Both the position numbers and the translations under genes were made by a program. Of a DNA stretch of 64,000 nucleotides, positions 11,606 through 24,644 are shown piece by piece. This DNA comes from Coleophoma eucalyptorum. Lineage: Eukaryota; Ascomycota; Leotiomycetes; Helotiales; Dermateaceae. Below the pieces are notes generated by a model. That model made no database searches. It was given only the letters and a program-made list of their open reading frames with translations, and was not told the DNA's origin. The number at the start of each line of letters is the position of its first letter. Position 1 is the stretch's first letter. The stretch covers positions 372,001 through 436,000 of the forward strand of contig JALRME010000025.1 in the NCBI GenBank assembly GCA_026120035.1. Reading direction: 5' to 3'.

Positions 11606-13448
11606 ATGGCTACCATAGTAGACCAAGTAGATGTAGGAGAAGCCAGTGGCATTGTCGTGGAGGACAAATTGACGCTAGATCATGCACCGGCAGAGAAAGA
11701 TGTTGCATGGGCTACTGTTGGTGAGGTCGCAAGAGCTATCGATCCTGCTGTTGAAAAGCGTTTACTGCGGAAAATCGATTTCTTTTTCATGCCAGCTATG
11801 GCCAGTGGTATGTGCAATCACCAGAACCGAACTGCACTACCATGGCTGATAATTCACCTCAGGTTATGCAATGTTGACCTATGATAAGGTATGTGGTTGA
11901 GGACTTGAATGGAGTTTTCCGAGTGTATAGACACTGACAATATTCTGCGAAGACCTTACTGGGAAGTGCTGCGCTGTTTGGCATGTTGACCGACCTTAAT
12001 TTGGAGGTCGTTGACAACAGCACAACCCCAGCAACTGTTGACACATCACGCTTCAGCTGGGCAACTTCAATATTTTACTTCGGAATGCTAGCGGGCATGT
12101 ATCCAATGGCTTTCACTTTACAGCGATTTAACATTGGCCGGGTACTTGGTCCAATAGTTGTCGTCTGGGCCATAATTGTGGCTGCAACAGCTGGACTTAC
12201 TACATATCAGGGTGCTTTTGTTCAACGATTCTTTTTAGGTAGGTAATTTTTCACAGTGATGAATTTTACTTTTCCTACTAACCCATTCCAGGATTCGTGG
12301 AGGGTGTAATCCCAACTGGATTCATGATCATCGTCAGTGGCTGGTACACCCAGGAAGAGCAAGCACTAAGACAAGCATGGTGGTTCTCCGGAAGTGGTTA
12401 TCCTGCCATCATTGGTGGTGCGCTTAATTGGGGGTTCAGTCATATTGAATCAGGCTCCCTCAAAAAATGGCAATATATCTATATTATGGCAGGAGCTTTG
12501 ACGGTGCTGTTTGGAATATGGTGTTTTTTCCTTCCAGATTCTCCAGTATCTGCCTGGTTTCTGACAACTGAAGAACGTATTATGGCTGTTGAGAGGCTCC
12601 GGAAAGGGCAGACTGGCGTTCGCTCCCGCACGCTCAAGGTCAGTCAAATCAAAGAGGCTATGTTTGATCTCAAAGTATGGTTGATCGCAATCATGATGGC
12701 GGCAAGGTTAGTATCGCTTTTTTTTTCATGGTTTTATTCATACTCGACACTAAATACCCGCACAGCTATACGATAAATGGTGCTATTGCAGGATTTGGAC
12801 CATTGATTGTCTCTACCTTTGGGTACAACACCATTGATTCGATTTTGTTCCAATTCCCTGTCGGAGCAATATGCATAGTCTTCATTCCTCTGTTCGGATA
12901 CATTTCGTCTAGAATCCCCAACACAAGAGTTATCCTGTTGACGTTGTCATGCCAGCCTGTAATAGCAGGTTGCGCTATTATATGGAAATCGGGATGGACT
13001 AAAGGTGCAGCTGCGCCCGTCGTCGGCTATTCTATCGCAGGCTTCTATGGACCAGTAGTTAGTCTTGTGGTTACTCTCGGAGCAGGTAACGTCGCGGGAG
13101 CGACTAAGAAGAGTTTTATGGCATCTACTGTGTTCGTTGCCTATACCATAGGGAATATCATAGGGCCACAGTTGATTAAGAGCCAAACTAAAGCAAGCCA
13201 TTACCCGGAACTATGGACCGGAGTTATAATCTGGTAAGTGTAAAACGCGTAAATATTTGAGCACATGATGCTAACAGATTATTTAAAGTTACTGCATTAC
13301 TATAATTGCTGCTCTTATCCTCTATATCATCTTGCGGAAGGAAAACAGACGTAGGGATTTGTTAGATCTTAATCCATCTCATAGAGCTCGAGTCGCGTTC
13401 GACGATTTAACAGACAAGGAGAATCTATTCTTCAGATATGTCTACTAA
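11606..13448 (+). CDS. MFS permease, anion:cation symporter (Dal5-like)
   Basis: A 518-residue major facilitator of the fungal ACS family, which includes allantoate and vitamin/organic-anion permeases; it would import a small organic acid or amide across the plasma membrane with protons. Six exons (11606-11807, 11863-11888, 11953-12238, 12292-12706, 12766-13233, 13289-13448) join in frame; exon 2 is only 26 nt. The hydrophilic N-terminus (about 60 residues) ends in EKRLLRKIDFFFMPAMA, followed by the family's YDKTLLGSAALFGMLTDL stretch after TM1. PDSPVSAWFLTTEERIMAVERLR is the usual central cytoplasmic loop, and the tail RKENRRRDLLDLNPSHR is typical. It is divergent from the broken 2-oxoglutarate oxygenase, which suggests import of that enzyme's substrate (inference). 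No defect seen. Confidence 0.92.
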
Positions 13449-14674
13449 ATTATTATTAGACATTTCAAGCTGCACTAATATTTGTAGTGTTTGGCTGTTA
13501 TTGAGTGGTAAGATTGCGGGGGTAAATTCTGCCCCATTCAGTTTTGCAGGCATCGCTATTCTCCATTGCTAGCAATTCTGGTTTGATCGGGATCCGCGGA
13601 GGCCGCGGAAGTCGAAAATGCACATTTAGGATGAGCGAAAAAGACGAGGCCCGTATGACATAGGATTCTTAAGCAATGTAACAGACAGTGCTCGGAAATC
13701 GCTCTGCGTCAGGTTTTAGCAACTGTTTATAACTCCAAGTGGTAGCAATAATTTTCTTAGCCAAGGAACCGAGCTCGCAGCGATCCCGTCTACTATGGCT
13801 CTCTAGCTGCATCGGGACTTCTTCCAGAACCCTCAATAGCAAAAGGAGCTCATTAACCACTGATTCACCTACCTCTACCGAAACTATATACCTGCTGGAC
13901 TTTCTCTGCACTGAAGCACGAAACTTGCCACCTGACGAGTAATGCATTGCGTCTTCATAACAGCATTATACATGAGGGGCGGGGCTAGACTTTAGAACAC
14001 CTGCTGCGTCTATAAGACGTTGTAAAGGCGGTTCAATGGAGACATCTATCGAATTCATGAAAATACCCTGTGACATGAAATCACCGTCGCCCAAAAATAA
14101 AGCGAGAGTGCCAAATTTACTCGGTTACAATTTTGACGTGCTTGCCTGTGAATCTAGCTAAACACGGTCGCTAAAAGTGGAACAACGTATGGCTTAGGTC
14201 AGTCTACATAGTAGTGATTAGTTCTAACTCCAATTCAGAGTAGAAATTTCTGCGACAGTATGACTTGTTGAGAAGGCTCTACTCTACACTCTGACTCTAC
14301 CAGAAGTTAAAGGCCAAGGCTTTTCATACGAAAGACCTGCTTGGCGTCGGTGTCCGAGGCTCCGAGAACACCGGCCTTGTCTTTCAAGCAATAGCCAAGC
14401 CTCGTGAGGCACGACACGTTAACACCAAGTGATTATTTAGATTTTTGGCAGCATCAATCGAAATTCAGACCCAAAGATTCGTGTAATGAGCAAACCTTTA
14501 GCTTGCAGGTGAAAGCTCGTGTGACGATATCTTTGCTTCAAGAAGTATTTAGTCTGAGACCTCCTCTCAGACTATCCTGCAAGGCATATCAAGAGCTTTT
14601 CTCCCAATTGCAACAGTGGACATCATCAGCACATCATTGAATACCCTATTCTTGGGGCTGCCCATCCTGCAGCC
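13449..14674. other. Intergenic DNA between the MFS and ABC genes
   Basis: About 1.2 kb holding the MFS 3' end and the ABC exporter promoter. Open frames at 13669-13947 (minus) and 14404-14640 (plus) were examined; neither has recognisable features, and the second probably lies in the ABC leader region. A CCGCGGAGGCCGCGG-like GC palindrome near 13592-13606 could be a Zn-cluster factor site, but this is a guess. Confidence 0.4.
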
Positions 14675-17600
14675 ATGGCTCCAGCATCGACCGAATTACT
14701 AACAGAAAAACCCATGTCAGAGCTCGCATCTTCCTCAGACACTCGAATTGATGTGCCGAAAAGCACGAAGGAGGAAAGCGAGGAGAGTGAGGGCTCATTC
14801 AGAGGATACCTAGTGAGGAATTCTCCCCATAAACTTGGCTCGGAGATTTATATAATCCCCAGCTCACGGAGTATGACTATCGCTAATACGGCATCTAGCA
14901 AATATTCATGTATGCGCGACCCATCGATATTTTCCTTGAGGTCATCGCCATTGTTGCCGCAATCGGCTCCGGGGTTGGTCTCGCTCTGGTGAATGTTGTA
15001 TTTGGAAAATTCATTACTGTCCTCACGAACTATGTGAGTGGTAAGAGCACGGTAGATGAATTCATGGCGGCTGTTACCACCAACTGTCTTTACTTCATAT
15101 ACATTGGTATTGCGCGAATGGTTTTGGTCTACATCTACACCACCTTGTTCACGTACTGCGCATATAACATCGTGCGCAACATACGACAAGCACACTTCAA
15201 AGCTGCGCTGGCCCAAGAAATTGCCTTTTTCGACAGCGGATCTGGTGGTTCCATCTCAAGTACGTGAATCCTAGCGTCTATCAGCTAGCTCGTGTCCTTC
15301 TTAGGAAACATCAAATCTTGGACTTTTGTCGGGCTTTCAGATGCTAACAATACCCACGACAGTGCAAGCAACGACGAATGGAAATCTGATTCAGTCAGGT
15401 ATCGCAGAAAAACTTGGGCTATGCTTTCAAGCTGTGGCAACCTTTGTGGCAGCCTTCGTAATTGCCTTCGTAAATCAGTGGAAACTGACCCTTATTTTGA
15501 TCTGGTCAGTAATAGTTTTTGGTCTTCGTCATTCGTGTCCAGCAATTCTTGGGAGTTGAGAGTGAAGAAAACATGGCTAGAGGTCCCCATATAACTCCTT
15601 AAGGAGTATTTATATTAAACTCTCAAGGCCCCCACTACGAATGTGTAATGGAGGAAGACTAATCTTACTGCTCACTAGGCTGGTACCCGCTCTTATTGTC
15701 CTGATGGGGCTGGTGGCTACTGAAGAAGCTAAGCTTGAAACTGGGATGTTGGAAATCTACTCCAAAGGCGGTGCGTATGCAGAAAGCATCTTGTCAACCC
15801 CGCGGACCGTTCACGCCCTTGGCATTCGAGAACGTTTGGTAGCCCGGTACGAAAGTTTTCTACAGAGTGCAAAAATACTTGGTGACAAGAAGAGCCCCTT
15901 GTTCGGGGTGTTGTTCAGCATCGAATACTTTCTCATCTACGCCAATATGGCCGTGGCGTTCTGGCAGGGAGTGAAGATGGTTGCAAATAATGAAGTGGAA
16001 ACCTTAGGGACAGTCTTCGCGTATGTCAAGGTCAATTGAGAAAACTTTACATAAAACTTCAAAACTTACCAATCCACAGGGTTCTCATGTCAGTCATCGT
16101 TGCGAGCATCTCGATCACAGCTATAGCACCTTACATACTTTCATTCAGTCGTGCAGCATCTGCGGCTGTTCAGCTATTCAAACTCATTGGTAGGAAATCA
16201 CAAATTGACCCTTTCAATATATCAGGCGACAAGCTGGATCAGACTCGAGGAGTGGTTGATATAGAAAACGTCACATTCAGCTATCCTACTCGACCTGGCG
16301 CGACAGTTCTCGACGACTTCTCCTTGCAGATATCTGCCGGAAAAGTTACAGCCCTGGTGGTGCGTATCTCACGCCAGATAATGTAATTTACTTGACTGAT
16401 AGTGTAACAGGGGGCGAGTGGCTCAGGAAAAAGCACAATCATCGGCTTGATTGAGCGATGGTACAGGCCACACTCGGGATCTATTAAACTCGACGGGAAG
16501 CCTATTGATAGCCTTAACCTAAACTGGCTACGCACAAATGTCCGCCTTGTGCAACAGGAACCAGTTCTATTTAACGGGACAGTCTTCGACAATATATCAT
16601 ATGGCTTAGTTGGTACAAGATGGGAACACGCTTCCCGTGACGAGCAAATGGCAAAGGTGGTAAAAGCAGCTGAGTTCGCCTTCGCTCATGAATTCATTAC
16701 GAACCTCCCCCAAGGATATGATACGCGCATTGGAGAACGTGGCGGGCTTCTATCAGGTGGGCAGAAGCAGCGACTGGCCATCGCTCGGAGCATTATATCC
16801 GAGCCGAAAGTCCTTCTGCTTGATGAAGCCACGAGTGCTTTAGATCCGCAAGCCGAGGGTATTGTACAGAAGGCACTCGACAATGTTTCCAGAGATCGAA
16901 CAACTATTGTCATCGCGCATAAGCTTGCCACAATCAAACACGCTGATAAAATAGTGGTCATGGCAAATGGTCGCATCGTCGAACAAGGCACTCACTCTGA
17001 TCTGCTGTCTTCTGATGGCGCATACGCGCGCTTAGTACAGGCACAAAATATTACAGCTGATGCAGCAAAAGACGCCTCAAATGTTATCGACGTGCCAAAA
17101 GATGAAGTTGATGAGAAAGATAGCGATTCTAATATCACCCCAGTCCTATCTCGATATCGTACTGCGGACCGGCAAAGACTTGAGAGCCTTGCAAGTCGAG
17201 ATGATTACGACAACTTCAGGCACTTAGGCTTGCTTACATCTATCTGGGGCCTTATTCGCAGGACCCCGGAGTTGACCTGGTGTTACGTCATCCTTTTCGT
17301 GACTTGTGTTATTGGATGTAAGTTTCTTCGTATCATGCGGTGATTCCACAGATCTGTACTGAGTATCTACTAGCTGCTGTCTTTCCGGGCCAAGCACTTC
17401 TCCTCGCTAATGTCATGGACGTTTTCCAACTTGGTCCAGATCAAATGCAGAGTCGCGGAAACTTTTATGCACTCATGTTCTTCGTGCTTGGTCTTGGTTG
17501 CTTTGCCGTTTATTTTGTAATGGGATGGATGAGCAACACTATCTCTCAAACCATGGGTAAGACTTTTCGAATGACAATCTTTAATAGCATGCTACGGCAA

Positions 17601-19139
17601 GACATACAATTTTTCGATTGGCCCGAGAACACCACTGGTGCACTCACCAGTCTACTGGATTCGAAACCCCAGGCGATCTCTGAGTTGATGAGTTTTAATA
17701 TAGCGCTTGTTTTGATCAACGTTCTCAACGTTTTAGGCTCGAGTATTCTCGCCATTACAGTGTCCTGGAAGTTGGGCCTTGTCGGCGTTTTCGCAGGGCT
17801 ACCACCCCTGCTTTTCGCAGGTTTTGCCCGTATGAGATTGGAGACTCATATGAATGCTGCGACCGAAAAACGGTTCTCTGCTAGCGCATCTATTGCTTCA
17901 GAGAGCATTGCCGCGATTCGGACCGTTTCGAGTCTGGCTGCCGAACAAGTGATGTTGAGTCGGTACGCTGACGAGCTCGACCACGCCAATCGTCAGTCAA
18001 TACCGCCTCTCCTACATATGATGTTCTGGTTCTCTCTCACCCAGGCTATCGAATATTTCATCCTGGCACTTGGTTTTTGGTGGGGCTGTCGGCTTGTTTC
18101 AACCAACGAAGTGACATTTAACCAATTCTTCGTTTCGTTCATGGGCACCTTTCTCTCTGGCCAAGCTGCCAGTCTAGCATTTACCTGGACAAGTAGTGAG
18201 TGTATACCTTACCCTCAGAAATGAACCTAAATAGCTTACGGAAAGAACACAGGCTTGATGAAGGGCAAGAGCGCCGCAAACTATACATTCTGGATTGAAG
18301 GGCTGCAACCACTCGTCCGTCCAGACTCTCCAGAAACTGCAAGCAATGGTCCCGCCAATAAGATCAATTCAATCGACTTAGACAATGTTCATTTTTCATA
18401 CCCTCTCCGTCCGAATGATCGTGTCCTCCGGGGCATCAACTTGGAGATCAAAAAGGGTGAATTCGTCGCTTTTGTCGGAGCTTCGGGCTGTGGAAAGAGC
18501 ACTATGATTGCCATGTTGGAGCGATTTTACGACCCCACATCCGGTTCCATCAATATTGACTCTCAGCCCCTCACAACCATCAATCCTAGACTCTATCGAC
18601 AATATATTTCCCTTGTACAACAGGAGCCTACCTTATATCCACTCAGTATTCGAGAGAACATCCAGCTAGGAGTGGAAACAGGAGATGGAAGTGACAAGCA
18701 ACGCAGTGAAACTGAAATAGAGGCAGCGCTACGGGCTGCAAACGCATGGGAGTTTGTGATATCACTACCTGAAGGCATGAATACCCTCTGCGGCACGAAC
18801 GGCTCCCAACTATCAGGCGGTCAGAGGCAACGGATTGCCATTGCTCGAGCACTGATCCGGGACCCAAGCGTCATCCTGCTGGATGAAGCTACATCAGCTC
18901 TCGATACTCAATCAGAGAAGATCATCCAAAACGCCCTAGCTGCTGTAGCATCATCGAAAAACCGTATTACAATTGCTGTTGCACACCGTTTGAGCACGAT
19001 CAAAGACGCAGACCGCATTTGCGTTTTCTACGCCGGTCAGATTGTGGAGTCCGGCACGCACAACGAGTTACTGGCATTGGGTAAAATGTACAAAAAGATG
19101 TGCGAGGCACAGAGCCTGGACAAGCAGGCTGTTGTATAA
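14675..19139 (+). CDS. Full-length ABC exporter, ABCB/MDR type
   Basis: A 1,292-residue ATP-binding cassette exporter with (TMD-NBD)x2 layout, expected in the plasma membrane and exporting drugs, toxins or metabolites. Eight exons join in frame: 14675-14812, 14899-15259, 15363-15504, 15679-16020, 16080-16359, 16411-17317, 17374-18195 and 18253-19139. The cytoplasmic N-terminus (46 residues, acidic/Ser-rich) is followed by the first six-helix domain. NBD1 has Walker A GASGSGKST (about residue 422), LSGGQKQR (about 534) and Walker B VLLLDEAT. NBD2 has GASGCGKST (about 1073), LSGGQRQR (about 1184) and VILLDEAT. H-loops IVIAHKL and IAVAHRL are present. All catalytic motifs look intact in both halves. 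The apparent frame break near 14,815 is an ordinary intron (CTA|GTGAGG ... ATCTAG|CAA). The intron at 15505-15678 is unusually long for this gene (174 bp). The substrate is not predictable. Confidence 0.93.
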
Positions 19140-20015
19140 CAAATAGGGATTGCCGAATAATTCCTAACATCGAATATAGGCTATTCACGTATTTCACAAG
19201 CGAATCGGTCATGAAAACAAAAAACGCAACTCTACCTTTAATTACTATGGCAAACTGTATCATTAATCCTTAAACCAAGTTCGGGCTTGTGCATCTCAAC
19301 TTAGATATAGACTTTATAAAGCAATTCAATACCTATATTTCTAGCGTCTTTCAGGTTGGTTGATGCTAAATAGAAAGGTAGTATCCCTTTCATTGGCACT
19401 GACAGTGGTATCGGCTATAAAGGATTCATATTTCTAGACAAGATTCTCTAAGACAGTGGCTATTAATCAGTATTAGAGACCCTTAGAGGCTTATTTCTTG
19501 CAAATAAAAGCAGATGGCTTTTTGGTGCAAGAAATACAATCACTAGCCGTTGTTTTACCTGTTTGAATATCAACTCCGTTGATCATCCTGTCTGTCTTGT
19601 TGACTGGACGAATATAGGTGTACTTCGAGTTTGCCAATAAATTAAAGCAAAATGTGCGATAAAGGCTAAAGTGGCAACAGCATAATTCATTTCCCAGTGT
19701 CGTAAGATTGGTTGTTAAGGGTAGGTCAAAGATTGGTAGCTGTGCCCTATTTGACCGTAGGCATGAAAGGGAGAACGATTATAAAGATATTCCAGGCAAC
19801 GAGTATATATTACCCAGAGCCCTAGTGAGTCAAACAGCCATGCCCATGCTCGTACTAGCCAAAGGCAATTTTGCAGAAGATTGGAATGGCGTAGCTCAAG
19901 TTAAGTACCGTGTCAAGTAAATCTAAACCCATTCTACCATTTTTAATTTTTGCACTATACACTGCTCAGGATAGTAGATGGCGCCGAACGAATTTGTTTC
20001 CCAGAAGCAAGCAGT
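19140..20015. other. Intergenic DNA between convergent genes
   Basis: The ABC exporter and the amine oxidase converge here, so both 3' ends and terminators should lie in this 876-bp AT-rich stretch. No gene was recognised; the small plus-strand frame at 19708-19920 has no supporting features. Confidence 0.5.
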
Positions 20016-21485
20016 TCATAGGCGGGCATCACTTGAGCCCAAACCAGCCAAAGCCTGGGCTGCTCCCCTCTTACCACTTCTAATTGCTCCTTCCATGTAC
20101 CCACGCCATTCATTGGTCAGTTCCGTGCCCACGAAATACATTCCTTCTGCACTCTCGAGGGGCCAGTCTGCATCGGCAACATCCTCGTTCCTGGTGCCAG
20201 GTGGCGGTGCTGCAAATGGGCAACCCCAGCCGGCCCATTTATCACCCATCCAGTCTGCAGCGATATGGCCCAAGAACTCCGACTTCACGGCTTCATAACC
20301 AACTCCGAAGAGCGAGCCAAGTTGCTTAAGAACCGCTTCTTGACGCTTGTCCTCGCTCAGTGTCAACCATGTCCGCCCGTGGTTAGAGGTGATGAAGCAT
20401 GTGAGAGCGTAGTTATCCTGAGAATCGACAGAAGTGTCTCGGCAGTGGTTCATGGGTCCACGGAAGCTCTGTGCTAGCCCACATGATCCCTGTCGGCGCC
20501 AGAACGGAGTCTTGAACATGCAGATATACTTCACGTAGCATCCATATCGAACAGCCGTCGTGTAGATCTGCTTTTGTGGAGGAAGAGGAGGGTTAAAGGT
20601 GATGTTTTTGTATGACGGTCCTGGAATGCTGACAATGACCTTTCGAGCTTTCACCATTTGGCCAGAGGTTGTGGTGACAATGTGGAGCCCTGATGAGACT
20701 TTTGTGATCGAGGTGATGGCATTGTTAAGCTTGATTATGCCCTGAGGAAGTAGCTTTGCAATTCCTGCTGCAATTGACTCTGTGCCTTCCACAAGACGTA
20801 GATTTTGTGCCCCGTTTTTGCCATCATATCGTAAATTTATGATGCCGTGGGCACCACGGGCAATCTCAAGGAAAGCCAGTGCTGAGACATCGCAAGGATC
20901 CTGACCCAGTGTACCTCGGCACCAGACTGTCGCAGTCTGTATGGCTCGAGTTCCCGCATTATTGTCTCGGCACCACTGCTCAAAGGTAATCTTGTCAAGT
21001 GCTGCGCGTTGAGAGGGTTTGAAAGTGTCAGGGTTTAATGAGGCCGCCTCGACGCAGTCACGGAGGGCAGTAATATTCTCTACTTCAGAGGGTGCAAACT
21101 AAGGCAAGTGTTAGAAAAATAGGGATATCGTGAACTCCTATGACCAATGGCCACATACCTCGGGCATACCCCCAAATGGGAAGAAATGGCATTTTCCATC
21201 AACGTCCTCGCTGGCTACTGTGCCTTCTATATTTTGGACGACGGTAGTGAGGCCAAATCTCTTGACATAGCTCCACACATGAGACTGGCTACTATCATTC
21301 AACCAAGCTGCACCCAGCTCCTGATTGCCTTTACCATCTGGCCGCGGCGTTGTCCAGGTCTTCCCACCTACACGGTCCCGAGCCTCGAGCACAACGACCG
21401 ATCGACCAGCCTCGTGAAGATCCAGGGCAGCTTGGAGACCACTTAGTCCAGCACCCACAATAAGAACATCTACAGGACCTTCCAT
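20016..21485 (-). CDS. Flavin-containing monoamine oxidase
   Basis: A 469-residue flavin amine oxidase. This family oxidises primary or secondary amines to imines/aldehydes with release of hydrogen peroxide and ammonia. Two exons, 21485-21159 and 21098-20016, join in phase 0. The N-terminus has the dinucleotide-binding fold VDVLIVGAGLSGLQAA, then VVVLEARDRVGGKTWT and ELGAAWLNDSSQSHVW, the standard MAO opening. The C-terminus has WGCPFAAPPPG, with Cys402 at the place of the Cys that carries FAD in mammalian MAO, and the second FAD segment YFVGTELTNEWRGYMEGAIRSG. No signal peptide or C-terminal membrane anchor is seen, and the C-terminal DARL is not a standard peroxisomal signal. A TATAAAT element lies about 72 bp upstream. 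Confidence 0.93.
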
Positions 21486-21556
21486 ATTGATTCAAGATTT
21501 TTTTTTTGAATAGAAACCAATTTTTTAACAACAGCTAGAATTGCAGAGGAGCTACA

Positions 21557-21563
21557 ATTTATA
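21557..21563 (-). promoter_or_regulatory. TATA box of the amine oxidase gene
   Basis: TATAAAT on the minus strand, 72-78 bp upstream of the amine oxidase start codon. Confidence 0.45.
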
Positions 21564-22189
21564 GTAATCCCGAGGCACATGAGTCAATTCCCGTCCGGGT
21601 AGTCCAACTTTACAACACTTCATGATCTTCTCTAAAGCATAAGATCACCGGCCCGGTTGCACTAGAGATACCACGATGACTAATTCGCAGTCCAGTCAAT
21701 CCAAGGTTCCCCCTGTCGAACACTTAATTTTAGTATAGCGCAGCTTCTGGAGAATTGTCTTGCCTAAGGCAGCTATATCAGTAGAAGTGGGATTGAATCG
21801 GCCCAGATAGCTTTTGGATTTAACCGGCCCAGATAGCTTAAATTTACCGTATACGGATGTCTTACCTAAGTATGATAAGCTAGCTAGTATAAGGAAGTGG
21901 AGGCAGCGATAGTAGATCCTTCAGATGTTTTTATATTTAGCACATTTAGAGTTTCCCCATACAAGACAAAATATAAGGCACGGTAATAAATTTTAGGTTG
22001 TGTAGAAGATCAAGAAAGCACATTTCATAAGCGATGGATTCCGATCTACCTTGTTACGTGCAAGAATTCCAATGGTGGCATTAATATATTAGCTAGCTGG
22101 CTTATTTATCAAAATATAACAGAAGATTTACTATAATAAATGAATGACCATGATCCATGATGCAGAGATAAGCAATCTCTGCTTTGGCC
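21564..22189. other. Intergenic DNA with a short direct repeat
   Basis: No gene seen. CGGCCCAGATAGCTT occurs twice, at 21799-21813 and 21825-21839, about 310-350 bp upstream of the amine oxidase start; it could be a duplicated regulatory site. The rest is AT-rich and holds the 3' end of the membrane protein gene. Confidence 0.45.
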
Positions 22190-24575
22190 TCAAACTGAAT
22201 GGTCGTTAAGTAGTCGTGCTGTTGCTTCGTTCTGTAATATAACATATTGCTGTGGCAAGAATGGTGTTGTGTTTGATCGAAGAATTGCATTTTCTCGTAA
22301 TGTTGTATTCTGTGAAGGCATGGTACTCTGTCGTAGTGGAATAGTTTGCAGTGGAATAGGCTCTTGAGATGAATCAATGCCGTGCGATGAAGGCAGTTGT
22401 ATGACTGTTGAAGAAACTAGAGTAGTCTCTGGCTTGTGTATCACGGGAACCCCTCCGTGTCCCGTCGAGCCTGGTGCCATGTGCTCTTTACTACCTTTGC
22501 ATATACAGTCATGATGCAGGTAGTGCTTATTACTATCACATGCCAGGCATTCAGACTGCTCACACTCCACTTGGTCGATACATCTGCGGTGATGAGAGCA
22601 TTCCGGATGCAGAAGACAGGTATAATCTTCAGGGCATTCGCACACTTCTGGAGGGCCTGTACCATCAGGACCATATATCTTCCAGTACAATTCCCAGTCA
22701 TGATCTGGGTCCTTGATGAAATTCACCAGACCTTTCCATTCATCTTTGACCCGCTGGCGGAATTTATTGCCAAAGATGAACTCTCCAGTAGCTTCGAGTA
22801 CTTTCTTTGTCTTCCGAAGCGCATCTGCATACGAATCATGCTCTATTTTTGGAGCCTTCTTTCGTTGACCAGGATATCCAGGGTCGGATTTAGGGTTAAT
22901 TTTAAACCAGATGATTTTCGGCAATTTGGAAAAGATATTTTCTCCAGACTGTAAGATCACTGCTTTGATAGTTTGGTAAGACTTTGCAAGGCCGGCTGCA
23001 AATAAGACCAACGCCGTACTTGCATATGGACTCCATGCTCCAATATGGATGGAACTCTCACTCTGAGGCAGTTCTCCCAGATATAGCTCGATGACGACCA
23101 GGTTAACGATAAGCAGCGGAATGGCTACTACCACGATGAACAATGACCATGAATAAGCTACTAGTGCAACAGCCAGGGCAATAAGGCGTTGGATACGGCC
23201 GGGCCGATGTTGTTGGCCAGGCTTTAATACGAATTTGGAAATGAAGCCATATAGCAAAGTACGTGTCTGGGCTGGCTTATTTCGCCCAAAGCAAATAGTC
23301 CAGATTCCCTCCAGAAGAATGTAGATAATTAGATACGACCATTTGTAAGCATATTGAAAGATGAACTCCAATTCCCGTATCTTAGACTTTGAATCACTCT
23401 GGCTTCCTTGAAGGAAGGCGCGGTCTTGCTCATTCAACAGTACTAGATCCGATGCTTTTCGGAACAATGCAACGCCGCCGTTTGGATTCGAGCAAGGGTT
23501 TTGGCAGTTGTTGGCATCGACAAACTCCTGGGTGACGATTAAAAAGTTGAAGTCTATATGTCCATATGCTTCAAAGACTGGAGCCTGACCGACAGTGACA
23601 TTCAACACGCCCGAAGCAGGGGAGCATGTGAAGTTTTGCTGTAGACTACCAACACTCAACCCCCAGTGGCCTATATGCTGAGTAGGGGTTTGATCTTCAA
23701 GAGCAGCAAAGGCGGATATGAAACCAACTGTGACTAGAAAAGCCCAGAAGACGAGAATAATTCGTGCAGATGCATCAATCTCCTTAATGCCTTTAGGTCT
23801 TTCGTCATTTTCGCGGTTCTGAAGGTCAGGGCGCCCTGCAGTGCGTATCGTGGACGACCAGTTGAGTAAAGGTACCATGGTGATGCAAGACACGCTGAGG
23901 ATAGCTAGGAGAGCAACAAGATCGAGATCTCCCCACGCTGGACCTCGCCATATAAGGAGGCATGCATGAATGGCTGCAGCACCTGAATAGGTCAACGAAG
24001 CGGCAAGAGCACCGAGATATAGCCAGGGAAGATGGGTTCGGAGAAGGACCGCGGCTGCAATGGTGATGTAGAATAGTATTCGTGGTAGTCGACAGTAGTT
24101 GCCCTACACACAAGTTAGATGTGAGTCCTGAAAAGGTGTGAAGTTGGGGGTGCGATGTTCATACCGAAATTGGATACCAGCACTGAATAGCCGCTATATT
24201 GTTCTCAGACAGGCTGATGGTATATGCAGGAGATTGCTTCACATTCCACTGGAATAAAGGAACATATTGATAACCCGGAATCCCATCAATAATATCTGGC
24301 TCACTCAACGAATCAATGTTCGTAGGTGCTGGCGTCACGGGCAACCCGGTGGCTACGAAGGCGACCTTTGTCGGAAATACCTGAACAGAGGTTGTGATGG
24401 TAACTAAAGATGGTGTTGGACCCACAGGGTTGATTGTCGTGTATGGCTCACCGGTCGACCACTGCAGTGGGGGAGGTTGAACAGAGAAATGTTGGACCGA
24501 TGATGAGGAGCTCTGGTCAGCAGCATCAACCAGCGATAGACTGTGGAAAGCCACGAAGAACCATAGCGACTGCAT
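22190..24575 (-). CDS. Unknown fungal multi-pass membrane protein with Cys-rich segment
   Basis: A 774-residue protein I cannot assign to a known function. Two exons, 24575-24165 and 24103-22190, join in phase 0. I chose the internal Met at 24575 because it starts a clear signal peptide (MQSLWFFVAFHSLSLVDAADQ); an upstream in-frame Met at 24644 would put 23 residues in front of it. A Ser/Thr/Pro-rich extracellular part is followed by several hydrophobic helices (about seven), including ILVFWAFLVTVGFISAFAAL, WSYLIIYILLEGIWTICFG and ALVAYSWSLFIVVVAIPLLI. Then comes a hydrophilic tail with a Cys-rich run (CECPEDYTCLLHPECSHHRRC... about a dozen Cys in some 50 residues) and a Gln/Pro/Thr-rich, loosely repetitive end. 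The layout suggests a surface or endomembrane protein; the Cys-rich part may bind metal. No enzyme motif seen. Confidence 0.8.
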
Positions 24576-24644
24576 GGTCACGAACAGTTTCCTCGAGACG
24601 ATTGCTCGTCGCAACACATATGATCTCGAGTCTAAAGGGCACAC

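Noticed and set aside
14812..14899. Apparent frameshift in the first 80 codons of the ABC exporter
   Set aside because: A normal GT-AG intron (14813-14898) restores a continuous, family-like N-terminus; no lesion is needed.
22436..22954. 172-codon plus-strand frame opposite the membrane protein
   Set aside because: It lies entirely antisense to a well-supported exon and has no features of its own.
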